Assembly: GCA_947627535.1 (NCBI GenBank)
Contig: CANQWM010000012.1
Location: 1 to 64,000 of the forward strand
Length of the DNA: 64,000 nucleotides
DNA from: an uncultured Acetatifactor sp.
GTDB lineage: Bacteria > Bacillota > Clostridia > Lachnospirales > Lachnospiraceae
Reading direction: 5' to 3'
The position numbers and the translations under genes were made by a program. The notes under the pieces were generated by a model. The model was not told the origin of the DNA. It worked only from the letters and a program-made list of their open reading frames with translations, and searched no databases. Shown here in pieces: positions 6,975 to 16,029 of the stretch (position 1 is the first letter of the stretch; every line of letters starts with the position of its first letter).

Positions 6975-8918
6975 TCAGCCACCCAACAGAGCTGTCACCG
7001 CGCTGGCGCTTTTCTGCATCTTTGCCATCGCTGTCTCCATATCCGCAAACTTTGCGTACCACTTGTCTTCGTAGTCCGCAAGCTTCTTCTCCAGATCCTT
7101 GATCTTGGAGGTATAGCTGTCGTATTCGCTCTTCATCCTGATGTCTTCATAAACAGTATAGGAAGAGCTGTAATCGGTACGCGCCATACGGTCCGTCAGC
7201 TCCGAATAAAGGTTCCGGGACAGACCCACGAAGAAGTCCACCACCGTCTGCGGATCATCAGCGATCATGGAGCGCAGCTTATCCGCATTGCCGGAGGTAT
7301 TCACGTCGTCCGCATCGCCGTCGATATGGTACGCATTCTTTTCATTCTTCGCCGCGGTGAAATAGCTCAACGTCTCAATACCGAAATCCGACAGGTACAT
7401 CTGTTTTCCGTTCACCGACACACCGGACATCATCAGCTGCTTGATCGCGGTAGACACAGTTCCCAGCGTGCTGTCCCGGCGCAGGAGGGAATCCTTGATC
7501 TTTTTCTCCCATTCCTCCACCTCGCTGTCAGACATCGCTTCCTTTTCCTCGCTGGTCAAAGGCTCATATCCCCTTGCGGCGTCAGCGTTGTACAGCTTAT
7601 CCATCTCGTTGATCAGCTCGTTGTACTCCTTGAAGAAGTTCTTGATCATATCGTAGATGCCGTCTGTATCGTCCTTTGTGGTCAGGGTGACGGTCTCATC
7701 ATCCTTTGTCACAGAATTGATCGTCATGGTAAGCCCGTTGATATCAAAGGTATTTCTGGAATCGGTGTACTCCACGCCGTTCAGCTCGATAACGGCGTCG
7801 CTGGCCTGATTCTTTACGGCTCCGGAAGCGCCATTCACAGCTGCCTGATAGGCGCTGATCATAGCGTCCACTTCGCCTGTAATACTGTCCGTAACCTTCT
7901 GGGAAAGCCCTTCCACACTGCCGTCAACCCCGATTGTAAGCTGACTCTCAATATTGCTCAGGCGGCCGGAAAGATTGTTCCAGCTTCCGCCCCAGTCCTC
8001 CAGCGCCGCGTACTTTTCGTGATCCGAATCATACAGCTCCTGCGCGTGGTCCATGATCTTCTGAAGCTCCGCCGGATCTTTGCTGTCCAGATCGTAACCG
8101 CTAAATGCGTCTTTAATGTCACCCGATTTCAGGATGTCCCTCTTTGCTTCCAGCAGTCCCTGCAGACGGGTCCTCTCACTCGTAAGCTCCGCAAGCCTGC
8201 CATCCAGCCTCCCCTGCAGGGTCTCATCTCTGGAGTCGATCACCTGCTGATACTGTGCCTTAATCCCGTCGTCAACATAGTTCAGTCCCAGCTTTTCCAG
8301 CGCATCCAGCCCCGCCGCGTTTACGGCGCTGACAGAGAAATCATTCGCCACGCCTGTGTCCTTGGAGGCCAGATAAAATCTCTGGTTTTTGGTGTCAAAG
8401 GACGCATTCAGACCGGCATCCCGGAATGTCTGTACCAGTTCTCCCACGGTAGTGGCGCCGCCAAGGTCGATCTCCTTTTCCTCACCGCCCACCGTCACCC
8501 GGATCTTGCTGTTGGACGACGTATCAATTCCCAGCGCAAGAAGCTTTGTGTCAGCTTTTACTTCAAATCCCTCGTCGATACGCTCCCCGGTAAGATAGCC
8601 GGACTGCGCCATCTGTTTTACCTTCAGGCTCTGAACGCTGTTCATGGCGCCCTCGCCCGTGATAACGCTTACAACGCTGCTGTTGGAGACGCTGGTCGTC
8701 TTCTTCATGTAGGAACTCTCGAATCTCATATTGCTGATCGCACCATCATAAAGCTTCCTGATCTTTGCGTTCAGAGTCTTCCACGCATCCTGCTTCCACT
8801 GAAGCTTTGTCTGGGCCTTTTTCGCATCATCGACCTTCGTTCTCTTCACCGCCACAAGCTGTTCAATGACGCTTTCTGTATCCATACCGGACATAAGTCC
8901 GCTCAGCCTCATAGGCAT
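6975..8918 (-). CDS. fliD: Flagellar hook-associated protein 2 (filament cap) FliD
   Basis: The N-terminus (MRLSGLMSGMDTESVIEQL) and the C-terminal coiled coil (YTSKIKDLEKKLADYEDKWYAKF...METAMAKMQ) are diagnostic for FliD, the cap under which flagellin polymerises. At 647 residues it is longer than many FliD proteins (often 450-550). The extra length is a central segment, about residues 215-350, rich in Asp, Glu and Leu with predicted coiled coil (RLAELTSERTRLQGLLEAK). Such middle insertions project from the cap and vary between species. AAAGGAGG precedes ATG 8918 by eight bases. It is co-transcribed with flaG (14-base gap) and fliS. Confidence 0.95.
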   Translation of the reverse strand: MPMRLSGLMSGMDTESVIEQLVAVKRTKVDDAKKAQTKLQWKQDAWKTLNAKIRKLYDGAISNMRFESSYMKKTTSVSNSSVVSVITGEGAMNSVQSLKVKQMAQSGYLTGERIDEGFEVKADTKLLALGIDTSSNSKIRVTVGGEEKEIDLGGATTVGELVQTFRDAGLNASFDTKNQRFYLASKDTGVANDFSVSAVNAAGLDALEKLGLNYVDDGIKAQYQQVIDSRDETLQGRLDGRLAELTSERTRLQGLLEAKRDILKSGDIKDAFSGYDLDSKDPAELQKIMDHAQELYDSDHEKYAALEDWGGSWNNLSGRLSNIESQLTIGVDGSVEGLSQKVTDSITGEVDAMISAYQAAVNGASGAVKNQASDAVIELNGVEYTDSRNTFDINGLTMTINSVTKDDETVTLTTKDDTDGIYDMIKNFFKEYNELINEMDKLYNADAARGYEPLTSEEKEAMSDSEVEEWEKKIKDSLLRRDSTLGTVSTAIKQLMMSGVSVNGKQMYLSDFGIETLSYFTAAKNEKNAYHIDGDADDVNTSGNADKLRSMIADDPQTVVDFFVGLSRNLYSELTDRMARTDYSSSYTVYEDIRMKSEYDSYTSKIKDLEKKLADYEDKWYAKFADMETAMAKMQKSASAVTALLGG

Positions 8919-8932
8919 AACGATTTCCTCCT

Positions 8933-9364
8933 TTATCTTTTCTCATCGACCAAAATACCGGCCAGCTCCCACACCTTCGCGATCATGTCCAGCGTCTTTT
9001 CCGGAGGCAGTTCCTTGATGACCTCTTTTGTGGTCTTATCTACGATCTTGATGGTGACCCGGTTGGTATCCTCATGGATTCCAAACACCGCCTCGGAATT
9101 CTGCATATTGCGATTCAGCTTTTCCACAGCCTTGCGAATCTGCTCGTGTCCCGGCTGCTGGTCCTTGCCCTGGTCGTTTCCGTCCGCATGTCCCTTTTCC
9201 TGGGCGTTCTCCACAATACTTGTCGTCCTGTCTACCTGTTCTGCCGCCTGAACGCTGCTGTCCGCGCTCTCCGGCTTTTCCGCCTGTACAGGAGCCTGCG
9301 GCTTCTGTACTACACTTCCCTGTGCCTGTACAGTCATTACACTTGAAATAGGTTCAATGGTCAT
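8933..9364 (-). CDS. flaG: FlaG family flagellar protein
   Basis: The 143-residue product has a low-complexity Gln/Glu/Ala-rich N-terminal half and a conserved C-terminal FlaG domain: IRKAVEKLNRNMQNS, then FGIHEDTNRVTIKIVDKTTKEVIKELPPEKTLDMIAKVWE. FlaG proteins influence filament length and are typically encoded just before fliD, as here. I place the start at ATG 9364 because GGAGG lies eight bases upstream; longer in-frame extension has no ribosome site and would overlap the promoter. It is the first gene behind a candidate sigma-28 promoter. Confidence 0.92.
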   Translation of the reverse strand: MTIEPISSVMTVQAQGSVVQKPQAPVQAEKPESADSSVQAAEQVDRTTSIVENAQEKGHADGNDQGKDQQPGHEQIRKAVEKLNRNMQNSEAVFGIHEDTNRVTIKIVDKTTKEVIKELPPEKTLDMIAKVWELAGILVDEKR

Positions 9365-9449
9365 TTCATCCACCTCCGTGTGATAATCTGATTTTTCGCT
9401 CCCAATCTGTGCCGATATAATTCGTGTCCTGATGATTTGTCTAAAACAT

Positions 9450-9476
9450 TTATCGGTTTTTCCCGGTAAAAAATTA
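9450..9476 (-). promoter_or_regulatory. Candidate sigma-28 (FliA/SigD) promoter of flaG-fliD-fliS
   Basis: Minus strand: TAAT (9473-9476), 15 bases, ACCGATAA (9450-9457). This differs by one base in each box from TAAA-N15-GCCGATAA. Its -35 box lies inside the T-rich tail of the csrA terminator, so the upstream operon ends exactly where this promoter begins. Confidence 0.7.
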
Positions 9477-9477
9477 A

Positions 9478-9508
9478 CAGGGAGGCATAAAAATTTTGCG
9501 CCTCCCTG
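9478..9508 (-). terminator. Terminator of the flgM-csrA operon
   Basis: A 9-bp perfect stem, CAGGGAGGC / GCCTCCCTG, with a 13-base A/T-rich loop is followed on the minus strand by TTAATTTTTT. It lies 46 bases after the csrA stop codon. Confidence 0.88.
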
Positions 9509-9554
9509 CCAAAATACCGCTGCTTTCTGTTTTATCAAAATCCTGGTCTCTGCT

Positions 9555-9773
9555 TCAGCCCAACAGATTTTTCAGAGCCTCCATGCCATCCGCGTCCACC
9601 GCTTCCTGGGTAGCGTTCTGGATCTGAAGATATACCTCCTTGCGATAAACGGGCACCTCCTTGGGTGCGGAGATTCCTACCTTGACCTGCTCCCCCTTTA
9701 CCTCGAGAATGGTGATCTCAATATCGTTGTTGATAACGATGGCTTCGTTCTTCTTCCGCGACAACGCCAGCAT
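9555..9773 (-). CDS. csrA: Carbon storage regulator CsrA
   Basis: The 72-residue protein begins MLALSRKKNEAIVINNDIEI and has the five-strand CsrA core with VKVGISAPKEVPVYRKEVY, including the arginine of strand beta-5 that contacts GGA motifs in RNA. CsrA dimers block ribosome binding on target mRNAs; in B. subtilis the main target is the flagellin mRNA. ATG 9773 starts one base after the fliW stop codon, with AAGGCGGG upstream, so translation is probably coupled to fliW, its antagonist. It is the last gene before a terminator. Confidence 0.96.
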   Translation of the reverse strand: MLALSRKKNEAIVINNDIEITILEVKGEQVKVGISAPKEVPVYRKEVYLQIQNATQEAVDADGMEALKNLLG

Positions 9774-9774
9774 G

Positions 9775-10233
9775 CTACTCACCCGCCTTTCTCGACTGCA
9801 GAATATCGTAAATGGGGAACTTCACCGGATACTCTCCTTTTTCCACGATCACCTGGCACGCCTTATGCTCTTCCACATTAATGACAAAAGGCCCCTGCAG
9901 ATTTACGCTCATCTTTGTCAGATCACTGGGAACAGTGACCGTTACCAGCACCAGGATGTTCTCCTCGGTAATGTGTCCCGCGCTGGCCAGAAGCTCATCG
10001 TCCACCTCCGGGTCATAATCCTGCTTCACCACAAGAGGATCCATCACAGGCATGGCAAATGCCGGCTCGTCCAGAGACTGCAGAAAACGGATCCCCACAT
10101 CAGTCCCCTTCTCCTCATCGTGAAGCAGCGCGAACCGCTTTAAATCCGGAAATCCAATAATACCTTTTTCAAAGGTGATGATCTTGTCATCAGCGATCTC
10201 GATCTCTCCGAAAATCTTTGTCTCTATCTTCAT
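9775..10233 (-). CDS. fliW: Flagellar assembly factor FliW
   Basis: The 152-residue beta-barrel protein shows the FliW signature: MKIETKIFGEIEI, then FEKGIIGFPDLKRFAL and DPLVVKQDYDPEV. FliW binds flagellin, and when flagellin has been exported the free FliW binds CsrA away from its RNA site and relieves repression of flagellin translation. Start ATG 10233 follows AGAGGAAAA; the upstream in-frame codons lack a ribosome site. It is directly followed by csrA, the standard pair. Confidence 0.96.
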   Translation of the reverse strand: MKIETKIFGEIEIADDKIITFEKGIIGFPDLKRFALLHDEEKGTDVGIRFLQSLDEPAFAMPVMDPLVVKQDYDPEVDDELLASAGHITEENILVLVTVTVPSDLTKMSVNLQGPFVINVEEHKACQVIVEKGEYPVKFPIYDILQSRKAGE

Positions 10234-10272
10234 TTTTCCTCTTTTCCGCCGCCTCATGCAGCTTTTGTGATA

Positions 10273-11925
10273 TCAAATGTAGTTGAGAAGCGTAGCCTGC
10301 ATCACTTTTCCGGCCGCCAGCAGCGCCGCCTCGTAAACCGTCGTCGCGCTCTTGAGCTGGATGGTGACATCCGCAATGTCAATATCCTCATTGCTGCTTT
10401 TCAGCGTTTCAAACGTGGTCTTCTGCGTCTTCATCCGGTTTTCGATCAGCTCCAGCTTGCTCCCCCGGTTACCGCAGTTTGTGATGCAGAGGTTCGCGTC
10501 GTCAAGATGCTTCTGAAAGGCCGTGATCCCGGACTCAAAAAGCTTCTGCTCTTTGTCTCTTGCCAGCGTCAGCGCCTTGTTCACCGCATCGAGCTGTTCC
10601 TCCAGGCGCGCCGTTTTTTCCTCGTCACCCTCCGACTTTTCCCTCAGCTTTGTCAGCCTGGATTTTACTTCCTCCAGATCCTTCACATTCTGCATGGCGG
10701 TAATCAGGTCGTCCGCTTCCCTTCCAATGCCATGCTTAAAGCACTCGTCAGCGGTGGAATTGACACGGATGGTCTGGTTGAATCCCACATCGTACTCGAT
10801 GGACTGTCCCTTTTCTCCGTCCTCCAGATAACCGCTGTTGTACTTGATCTCCTTTTCCGGGTCGCCGGGGTCCGATGTGCAGGCAAAATAATGCTGGGGC
10901 CTTAAATCTCCCTTTTCCCAATGGGACTTCTGATACCCCACCCGGATCTCCCCTTCGTTGGCGGCGGTGGAAGCATCGTCCTTTATGGCCATCAGCTGGC
11001 CGTATCTGTTGTCTCCCATCAGCAGCTCTCCGGTCTCCGGCACAAAGACAATCGCGTCAGGATCGCCTGCGGCCACAGAATAAGGATCATCGTAAGAATG
11101 CACCGTCTGGATCACATCCGCGCCCCAGGTGACTGTCTCATAGACAGGTTTTCCGTCAGGACCGACCTCCGGCTCATAGATCGGATTTCCCTCTTCATCC
11201 ACCGCGGGCAGTCCCGTAGCATCGTCCATTTTCTGCTTCATCTTCATCTGCTGGAAACTGATGGAGGGCGTCTCGCTGCCGTCTCCCAGACAGTCGTCGT
11301 AAGCCAGCCGGATCCGGTGGCATGTCACAGCAGTTACATCCTGCTCCTTCACCGTCATGCCATCTTCCATATAGTTGCTCTCGTTCAGATCCAGCAGCTT
11401 ATCCGTATAGACCTTTGTCACGTCGTCCACATCACTCGTTCCCAGCTGTTCGGTAATGTCAAACAGCTGCGTCGTCTCCTCCGTGTAGCTCAGCGAGGTA
11501 TCGGTGCGGTATCCGGTAAAGACGTATCTTCCCGCGTAATCCGCATCCCCGGTGGCATAGATCTCATTTGCCAGCGCTTTCATCTGTTCCAGAATGATCT
11601 CCCTGTCCTCGTTCTCAAGATAGTTGTTTGCGCCCTTGTTGCACTGGCTGATCATGTTGGTCAGAATCTGGGTCAGATTATTCAGCGCATCCTGTGTGAC
11701 GTTGATCCAGCTCTCCGCGTCAGGGATGTTCTTGCTGTAATACTGGCTGACCTCCGTTACGCCGCTGCGCAGGCGGAGCGCCCGGATCGCCACCACGGGA
11801 TCATCAGAAGGACGGTTGATCTTTTTTTCGGTAGACATCTGTGTGCTGAGCCGGTCCTCGTTGACCTTATTGGTGTTGATGTTGGACAGGTTGTTTCTCT
11901 GCATGATCTTGTTGGTAATTCTCAT
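10273..11925 (-). CDS. flgL: Flagellar hook-associated protein 3 FlgL, enlarged
   Basis: The N-terminus (MRITNKIMQRNNLSNINTN) and the flagellin-like helices (INRPSDDPVVAIRALRLR, AESWINVTQDALNN) identify FlgL, the junction protein between hook and filament. The C-terminal helix ends VYEAALLAAGKVMQATLLNYI, as in flagellins. At 550 residues it is much longer than typical FlgL (about 300); residues ~150-430 are an acidic inserted domain region with several Asp/Glu-Gly turns. Start ATG 11925 is preferred over 11937 because GAGAGGAATT lies directly upstream. It sits between flgK2 and fliW with short gaps. Confidence 0.93.
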   Translation of the reverse strand: MRITNKIMQRNNLSNINTNKVNEDRLSTQMSTEKKINRPSDDPVVAIRALRLRSGVTEVSQYYSKNIPDAESWINVTQDALNNLTQILTNMISQCNKGANNYLENEDREIILEQMKALANEIYATGDADYAGRYVFTGYRTDTSLSYTEETTQLFDITEQLGTSDVDDVTKVYTDKLLDLNESNYMEDGMTVKEQDVTAVTCHRIRLAYDDCLGDGSETPSISFQQMKMKQKMDDATGLPAVDEEGNPIYEPEVGPDGKPVYETVTWGADVIQTVHSYDDPYSVAAGDPDAIVFVPETGELLMGDNRYGQLMAIKDDASTAANEGEIRVGYQKSHWEKGDLRPQHYFACTSDPGDPEKEIKYNSGYLEDGEKGQSIEYDVGFNQTIRVNSTADECFKHGIGREADDLITAMQNVKDLEEVKSRLTKLREKSEGDEEKTARLEEQLDAVNKALTLARDKEQKLFESGITAFQKHLDDANLCITNCGNRGSKLELIENRMKTQKTTFETLKSSNEDIDIADVTIQLKSATTVYEAALLAAGKVMQATLLNYI

Positions 11926-11965
11926 AATTCCTCTCATTCTGCCAAAACACTGGCTCTCAGAATCT

Positions 11966-14245
11966 TTATACTCCCGTCTCCAGGATCAGCCTGTCATACA
12001 TTTCCGACAGCGTCTGGATCATCTGGCAGGCAAGATTGTAACCGTGCTGATATTTCACAAGGCTTACCGCTTCCTCGTCTTCGTCCACACCGGAGATGGA
12101 CATCCTCCGGACGTCTATGGTGCCGGAAATATCGCTGAAGCTCTGCTGAAAGGTATTTGCCCTCTGGGCGTTCAGCGCCACATCCGAAAGCACACACTGC
12201 AGAAATTCGGAGGCGGAACATCCCCGGAAGCTCATCTTATTTTTGTCGGTGGCAAGCAGCTTCAGATCGTTCAAAAGATCGTTCTGCTCCACACCGTCAC
12301 CCTGCGCATAACGGTTTGCCAGACGGGAAGGGTCGATCTCCATTGCCGCCAGGATGGCAAAGTTCATGGCCGTCAGACGGTAATAGCTGTCGTCGTTCAC
12401 ACCCACTGTAAATACCCCGTCGGAAAGCTGGTCCGCTGCCGCTTCCTCAGCCTGTGTGGCAAAACCGTCAGTATAATTCTTGATCTCTTCGTCCGCGTAT
12501 TCCTTGGCGGCCGTCTCCGCCTCCTTCTGGGCCTCCGCGATCAGTTCCTTTTCCGCCTGGGCGCGAAGCTCATCGTCTGACGGCAGCTTCGCCGCAGGAT
12601 CTTTGCTCATCAGATCCGCTGTGATGTCATTCACCCTCTGCGTGATCTCATCCTCCGGGGGCCGGCCGTCCGCATTGTCCTTGTATCGATAGACCTCCGC
12701 CTTCTTCGCCTGAAAGAGCTCCTCGTACTTATCTCCCACCAGTTCGTTATAGATCTCATCCTTCAGCTCTTCCAGAACCTGATCTCTGGTCTTGCCGTAA
12801 TATTTGTCGTATCTGCCCTCGTCGGGAAAATCATACTGTTCCTCATCCCTTAAGTGGTTTCCGGTAAACATCATGATTCCCTTGCTGCCGTCGGAGGCGT
12901 ACCCGCTGGTCAGAATATCGTTGAATTTCTGGGCAAAGGTACGGATCCACTCATTCATCTGATTCATATAATACGGAATGCCCTGATAAGAGATACTCGC
13001 ACCGATGCTGGCGTTTTTTCCAACCCGGTCGTTGGTGATTCTCGTGGGATTCAGTTCCTTTTCCGACGACAGAGTAAACGTATAACTGTAGATGGGATTG
13101 CCCTCTTCATCATAGCTTATGCTGTACTCCCAGGAGTCATAATAAAATTCCTGATTCCCCAGGTTGAGTACACCGCCCTGATCGGAGAGATTACATTTAT
13201 TCAGGTCCGCAAGATAGTCCTTGCCCACCTGGATCGTCACCGTGTCATTCTGCCCGCCGTTGGTGGTCCCGACTCCCGTGATCAGGCCCTGAAAATTTTC
13301 GTTGTTGTTGCCGTCCCGCAGCTCCACCAGCCCGCGCAAAGCCCCTCCCATGGCGGCGTTGTAAAGGTTGAACTTCTGGCCGTTATCCCAGTAAACATCG
13401 TAAAGGCCGTCAATATCCGTCTGGTTTACCTTCTCATAGCTCTCTCTTGCCACACATTCCAGACCGTTAAATTCGCTGCCGTCCACCAGCATCTGGCCGC
13501 CTGCGATCTTAATCATAAACCGGTTCGCGCCTGTTTCCCGGTCCGGATTGTTCGTGTCCTTAATGGGAATCTCCGACACCTCCACATCCACGATCTGGGA
13601 GAGCTGATCGATGAGAAGCGCTCTTCTGTCCCTGAGCTCGTTGGCCTTTACGCCGGTGAGCTCAATGGTATTGATCTGCTTGTTCAGCGTGGCGATCTCG
13701 CCGGCCAGAGAATTCAGCTCGTCTACCTTCAGCTTTAACTCCTGGTTGACGTCCTTCTGGAGTTTTTCCATATTGCCGCCCAGGTTGTTAAAATAAGTGG
13801 AAAGCGAGGACGCAAGCCCCACAAGCTGGGATTTTGCGGTGGCGCTGCCAGGGTCCTTCAACAGCTCCTGCAGACCGGAGATCATCATCTGGTCGAAAAT
13901 GGACTTGAACCCCGGCGAAGCGGCAGTATCGTCAAAGTAATCCTCGATCATTGTCATGTAATACTGCTTCTGGTCATACTCGCCCAGCTGCGCGTTGTTG
14001 TTCCAGAATCTGTAATCGTAAAATTCGTCCCGGATCTGCTCAATGGCCAGCGTCTCCACGCCGGCGCCGGCGCAGCCATAGGTCTGGAATACTCTCAGGG
14101 CGTTGGCGGCCTGCTGCGTTACCTGCTGCCTGCTGTACCCCTTTGTGTCTGCGTTGGCAATATTGTTGGCCGTGGTATTCTGGGCGGCATTTGCAGCCAG
14201 AAGCCCCGTATACGCGATATTCAATCCAAAAAACGTTGAGGGCAT
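11966..14245 (-). CDS. flgK: Second FlgK-type hook-associated protein 1, enlarged
   Basis: The N-terminal helix region (FFGLNIAYTGLLAANAAQNTT, then NNIANADTKGYSRQQV) and the C-terminus (VSLVKYQHGYNLACQMIQTLSEMYDRLI) are typical of FlgK/HAP1, the first junction protein on the hook. At 759 residues it is about 185 longer than the FlgK encoded just upstream. Most of the excess is residues ~468-612, a highly charged, Ala/Glu/Lys-rich helical insertion (LEELKDEIYNELVGDKYEEL...). GAAGGAGG lies seven bases before ATG 14245. The gap to flgK1 is 22 bases. Whether it replaces, follows or mixes with FlgK1 in the junction cannot be told. Confidence 0.9.
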   Translation of the reverse strand: MPSTFFGLNIAYTGLLAANAAQNTTANNIANADTKGYSRQQVTQQAANALRVFQTYGCAGAGVETLAIEQIRDEFYDYRFWNNNAQLGEYDQKQYYMTMIEDYFDDTAASPGFKSIFDQMMISGLQELLKDPGSATAKSQLVGLASSLSTYFNNLGGNMEKLQKDVNQELKLKVDELNSLAGEIATLNKQINTIELTGVKANELRDRRALLIDQLSQIVDVEVSEIPIKDTNNPDRETGANRFMIKIAGGQMLVDGSEFNGLECVARESYEKVNQTDIDGLYDVYWDNGQKFNLYNAAMGGALRGLVELRDGNNNENFQGLITGVGTTNGGQNDTVTIQVGKDYLADLNKCNLSDQGGVLNLGNQEFYYDSWEYSISYDEEGNPIYSYTFTLSSEKELNPTRITNDRVGKNASIGASISYQGIPYYMNQMNEWIRTFAQKFNDILTSGYASDGSKGIMMFTGNHLRDEEQYDFPDEGRYDKYYGKTRDQVLEELKDEIYNELVGDKYEELFQAKKAEVYRYKDNADGRPPEDEITQRVNDITADLMSKDPAAKLPSDDELRAQAEKELIAEAQKEAETAAKEYADEEIKNYTDGFATQAEEAAADQLSDGVFTVGVNDDSYYRLTAMNFAILAAMEIDPSRLANRYAQGDGVEQNDLLNDLKLLATDKNKMSFRGCSASEFLQCVLSDVALNAQRANTFQQSFSDISGTIDVRRMSISGVDEDEEAVSLVKYQHGYNLACQMIQTLSEMYDRLILETGV

Positions 14246-14267
14246 TAAAAAGCCTCCTTCCCGTCGC

Positions 14268-15992
14268 TTACATGCCAAGTGTATTGATAATATGCTCCAG
14301 CATCTCGCTGATCACATTGATATAACGGCTGGAAGCGTTGTATGCATTCTGAAATCTGACCATGTTGGCCAGTTCTTCGTCGGAAGAAACGCCCACGATC
14401 TGCTCTCTTGCGCTGCAGATATTTTCCACGGTGGTCACCTGATTGTCATAAATGCTTCGCTGGACCCAGCCTGTATTGCTGACCTGGCTCACCAGATCCG
14501 TATAATACTCCACAAAAGAGGTTTTCTTCTTCACGTTGGGATTTAAGCTGTACGCTTCCTCCTCAAAGGCATCCTTCAGCTGGTCCGTGACAAGAATATC
14601 CTCCTCACTTTCTCTCGTCCGAAAGCCCAGAATGGCGGGCTGCTGCATCAGCTCCGGATGGATCATGAGATTACCGCAGGTGTAGAGCGTATTCAGCTGG
14701 GAAGCATCCTCCTCGTTGTACACCCAATACTCTTTTCCGTCCTCCCCGGTCACCTTCGTGTAGCCGTCCGTGGTTGCCTTGGAGAAAAGCTGTATGGGAC
14801 TTCCGTCGCTCATCCGCAGATACCCTTCCCCATCGGATTCACAGTACCGGACATTTTTCAGCACCGTTCCGTCCGCCAGCGTCAAATCCCCTTCGGTCAC
14901 GCCTGCACCTTCCGCCAGGATGGAATTTACTTTCGTAACCACATTGTGTATCAGCTGGTCAAATTCTGCCTGCACATTCATGACAATAGACTGGGAAATG
15001 CTGTCATAATCGCCGTCGATATCGGTGTAATTGGCCCTGTGGTCGCCGCGCGCAAGCAGCATGGACTTCAGACCGCCGATATCCGTATTTTTGTCGGAGG
15101 AAATCTCCCGATTTAAATTAAAGACCTCCGCGCCGTCTATCACATATTCTCTGCTGCCGTCCGCCAGAATGCGATAATCCGCGTTCTGAGGCCAGAACGG
15201 CGTATAAAATCCGGTGGTCGTGTCCAAATCCAGACCGATCTCATAACAGGTCGGTCCCTTTACGAAATCAACGCCTTCGATCTGCACCCAGACATTGCCG
15301 TCCATGTCCTCTCCGTACCGAATATCCGTCAGCGCCGCAAGTTCGTCGAGAATCTGGTTCCTCGTATCTCTCAGATCGTTGGCATGTTCCACCCCGCCGG
15401 CCTCAATAGCGCGGATACTGTCATTCAGCGCAAGGATCTGTTCTCCGTACTTGTTGATCTTATCCACCTGACTTTTGATCTTGGCGTTCAGATTGTCCTG
15501 ATAATCGGAAAGGCCCTGATACACGGCGGCAGACCGTTCAATAAATTCCGACGCCTTCTGCACAAGAAGCCCCTGGTTCACGGAGCTTGCCGGATTCTTT
15601 GCCAGTTCCTGGATAGCGGTCCAGAAGTCCTCCACCGTGGTCTGAAAGGCCTCGCCGTTCATCTCCCCCAGCTGGGATTCCACTTCCTCGATGGCTTCCG
15701 ACGACACTTCATAAAACATACTGCGCCCCGATTCCTTGCGGTATGTCTTGTCCAGGAAATAATCTCTCACTTGTTTTACACGGGAATATTCGACACCAAG
15801 ACCCACCTGCTTGTTGTTGACAGCCTTGGGGTCCACAGAAAGCGTCACATAACGCCTGGCAGCCAGCTGCACCTGCTGTCTTGTGTAGCCGACCGTATCC
15901 ACATTAGAAAGATTATGCGCTGTGGTGTTCAGCGCATTTTGACTGTGTTGTAATCCGGATGCTCCTACATATAAGCTGCCCATCAAAGGCAT
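14268..15992 (-). CDS. flgK: Flagellar hook-associated protein 1 FlgK
   Basis: The 574-residue product has normal FlgK architecture: N-terminal GSLYVGASGLQHSQNALNTTAHNLSNVDTVGYTRQ split over the conserved helix and loop, a coiled region (KIKSQVDKINKYGEQILALNDSI), and a C-terminal LANMVRFQNAYNASSRYINVI helix. FlgK is the hook-proximal junction protein exported by the flagellar type III system. The ribosome site GAGGTGAT is eight bases ahead of ATG 15992. It follows flgN, its likely chaperone gene, and precedes the second flgK. Confidence 0.95.
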   Translation of the reverse strand: MPLMGSLYVGASGLQHSQNALNTTAHNLSNVDTVGYTRQQVQLAARRYVTLSVDPKAVNNKQVGLGVEYSRVKQVRDYFLDKTYRKESGRSMFYEVSSEAIEEVESQLGEMNGEAFQTTVEDFWTAIQELAKNPASSVNQGLLVQKASEFIERSAAVYQGLSDYQDNLNAKIKSQVDKINKYGEQILALNDSIRAIEAGGVEHANDLRDTRNQILDELAALTDIRYGEDMDGNVWVQIEGVDFVKGPTCYEIGLDLDTTTGFYTPFWPQNADYRILADGSREYVIDGAEVFNLNREISSDKNTDIGGLKSMLLARGDHRANYTDIDGDYDSISQSIVMNVQAEFDQLIHNVVTKVNSILAEGAGVTEGDLTLADGTVLKNVRYCESDGEGYLRMSDGSPIQLFSKATTDGYTKVTGEDGKEYWVYNEEDASQLNTLYTCGNLMIHPELMQQPAILGFRTRESEEDILVTDQLKDAFEEEAYSLNPNVKKKTSFVEYYTDLVSQVSNTGWVQRSIYDNQVTTVENICSAREQIVGVSSDEELANMVRFQNAYNASSRYINVISEMLEHIINTLGM

Positions 15993-16029
15993 GGTCATCA
16001 CCTCAACATTTCACGGGAATATGCAGTCA

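Noticed and set aside
7326-9251. Long plus-strand frame of 641 codons opposite fliD and flaG
   Set aside because: It runs antisense to genes with clear homology, lacks a ribosome site and has His/Arg/Leu-rich composition typical of a shadow frame.
9411-9418. GCCGATAT on the plus strand, a perfect sigma-28 -10 box
   Set aside because: No TAAA 15 bases upstream (only T-rich) and it would transcribe antisense into csrA.
12854-13738. Plus-strand frame of 294 codons opposite flgK2
   Set aside because: Antisense shadow of a well-supported gene; no recognisable domain.
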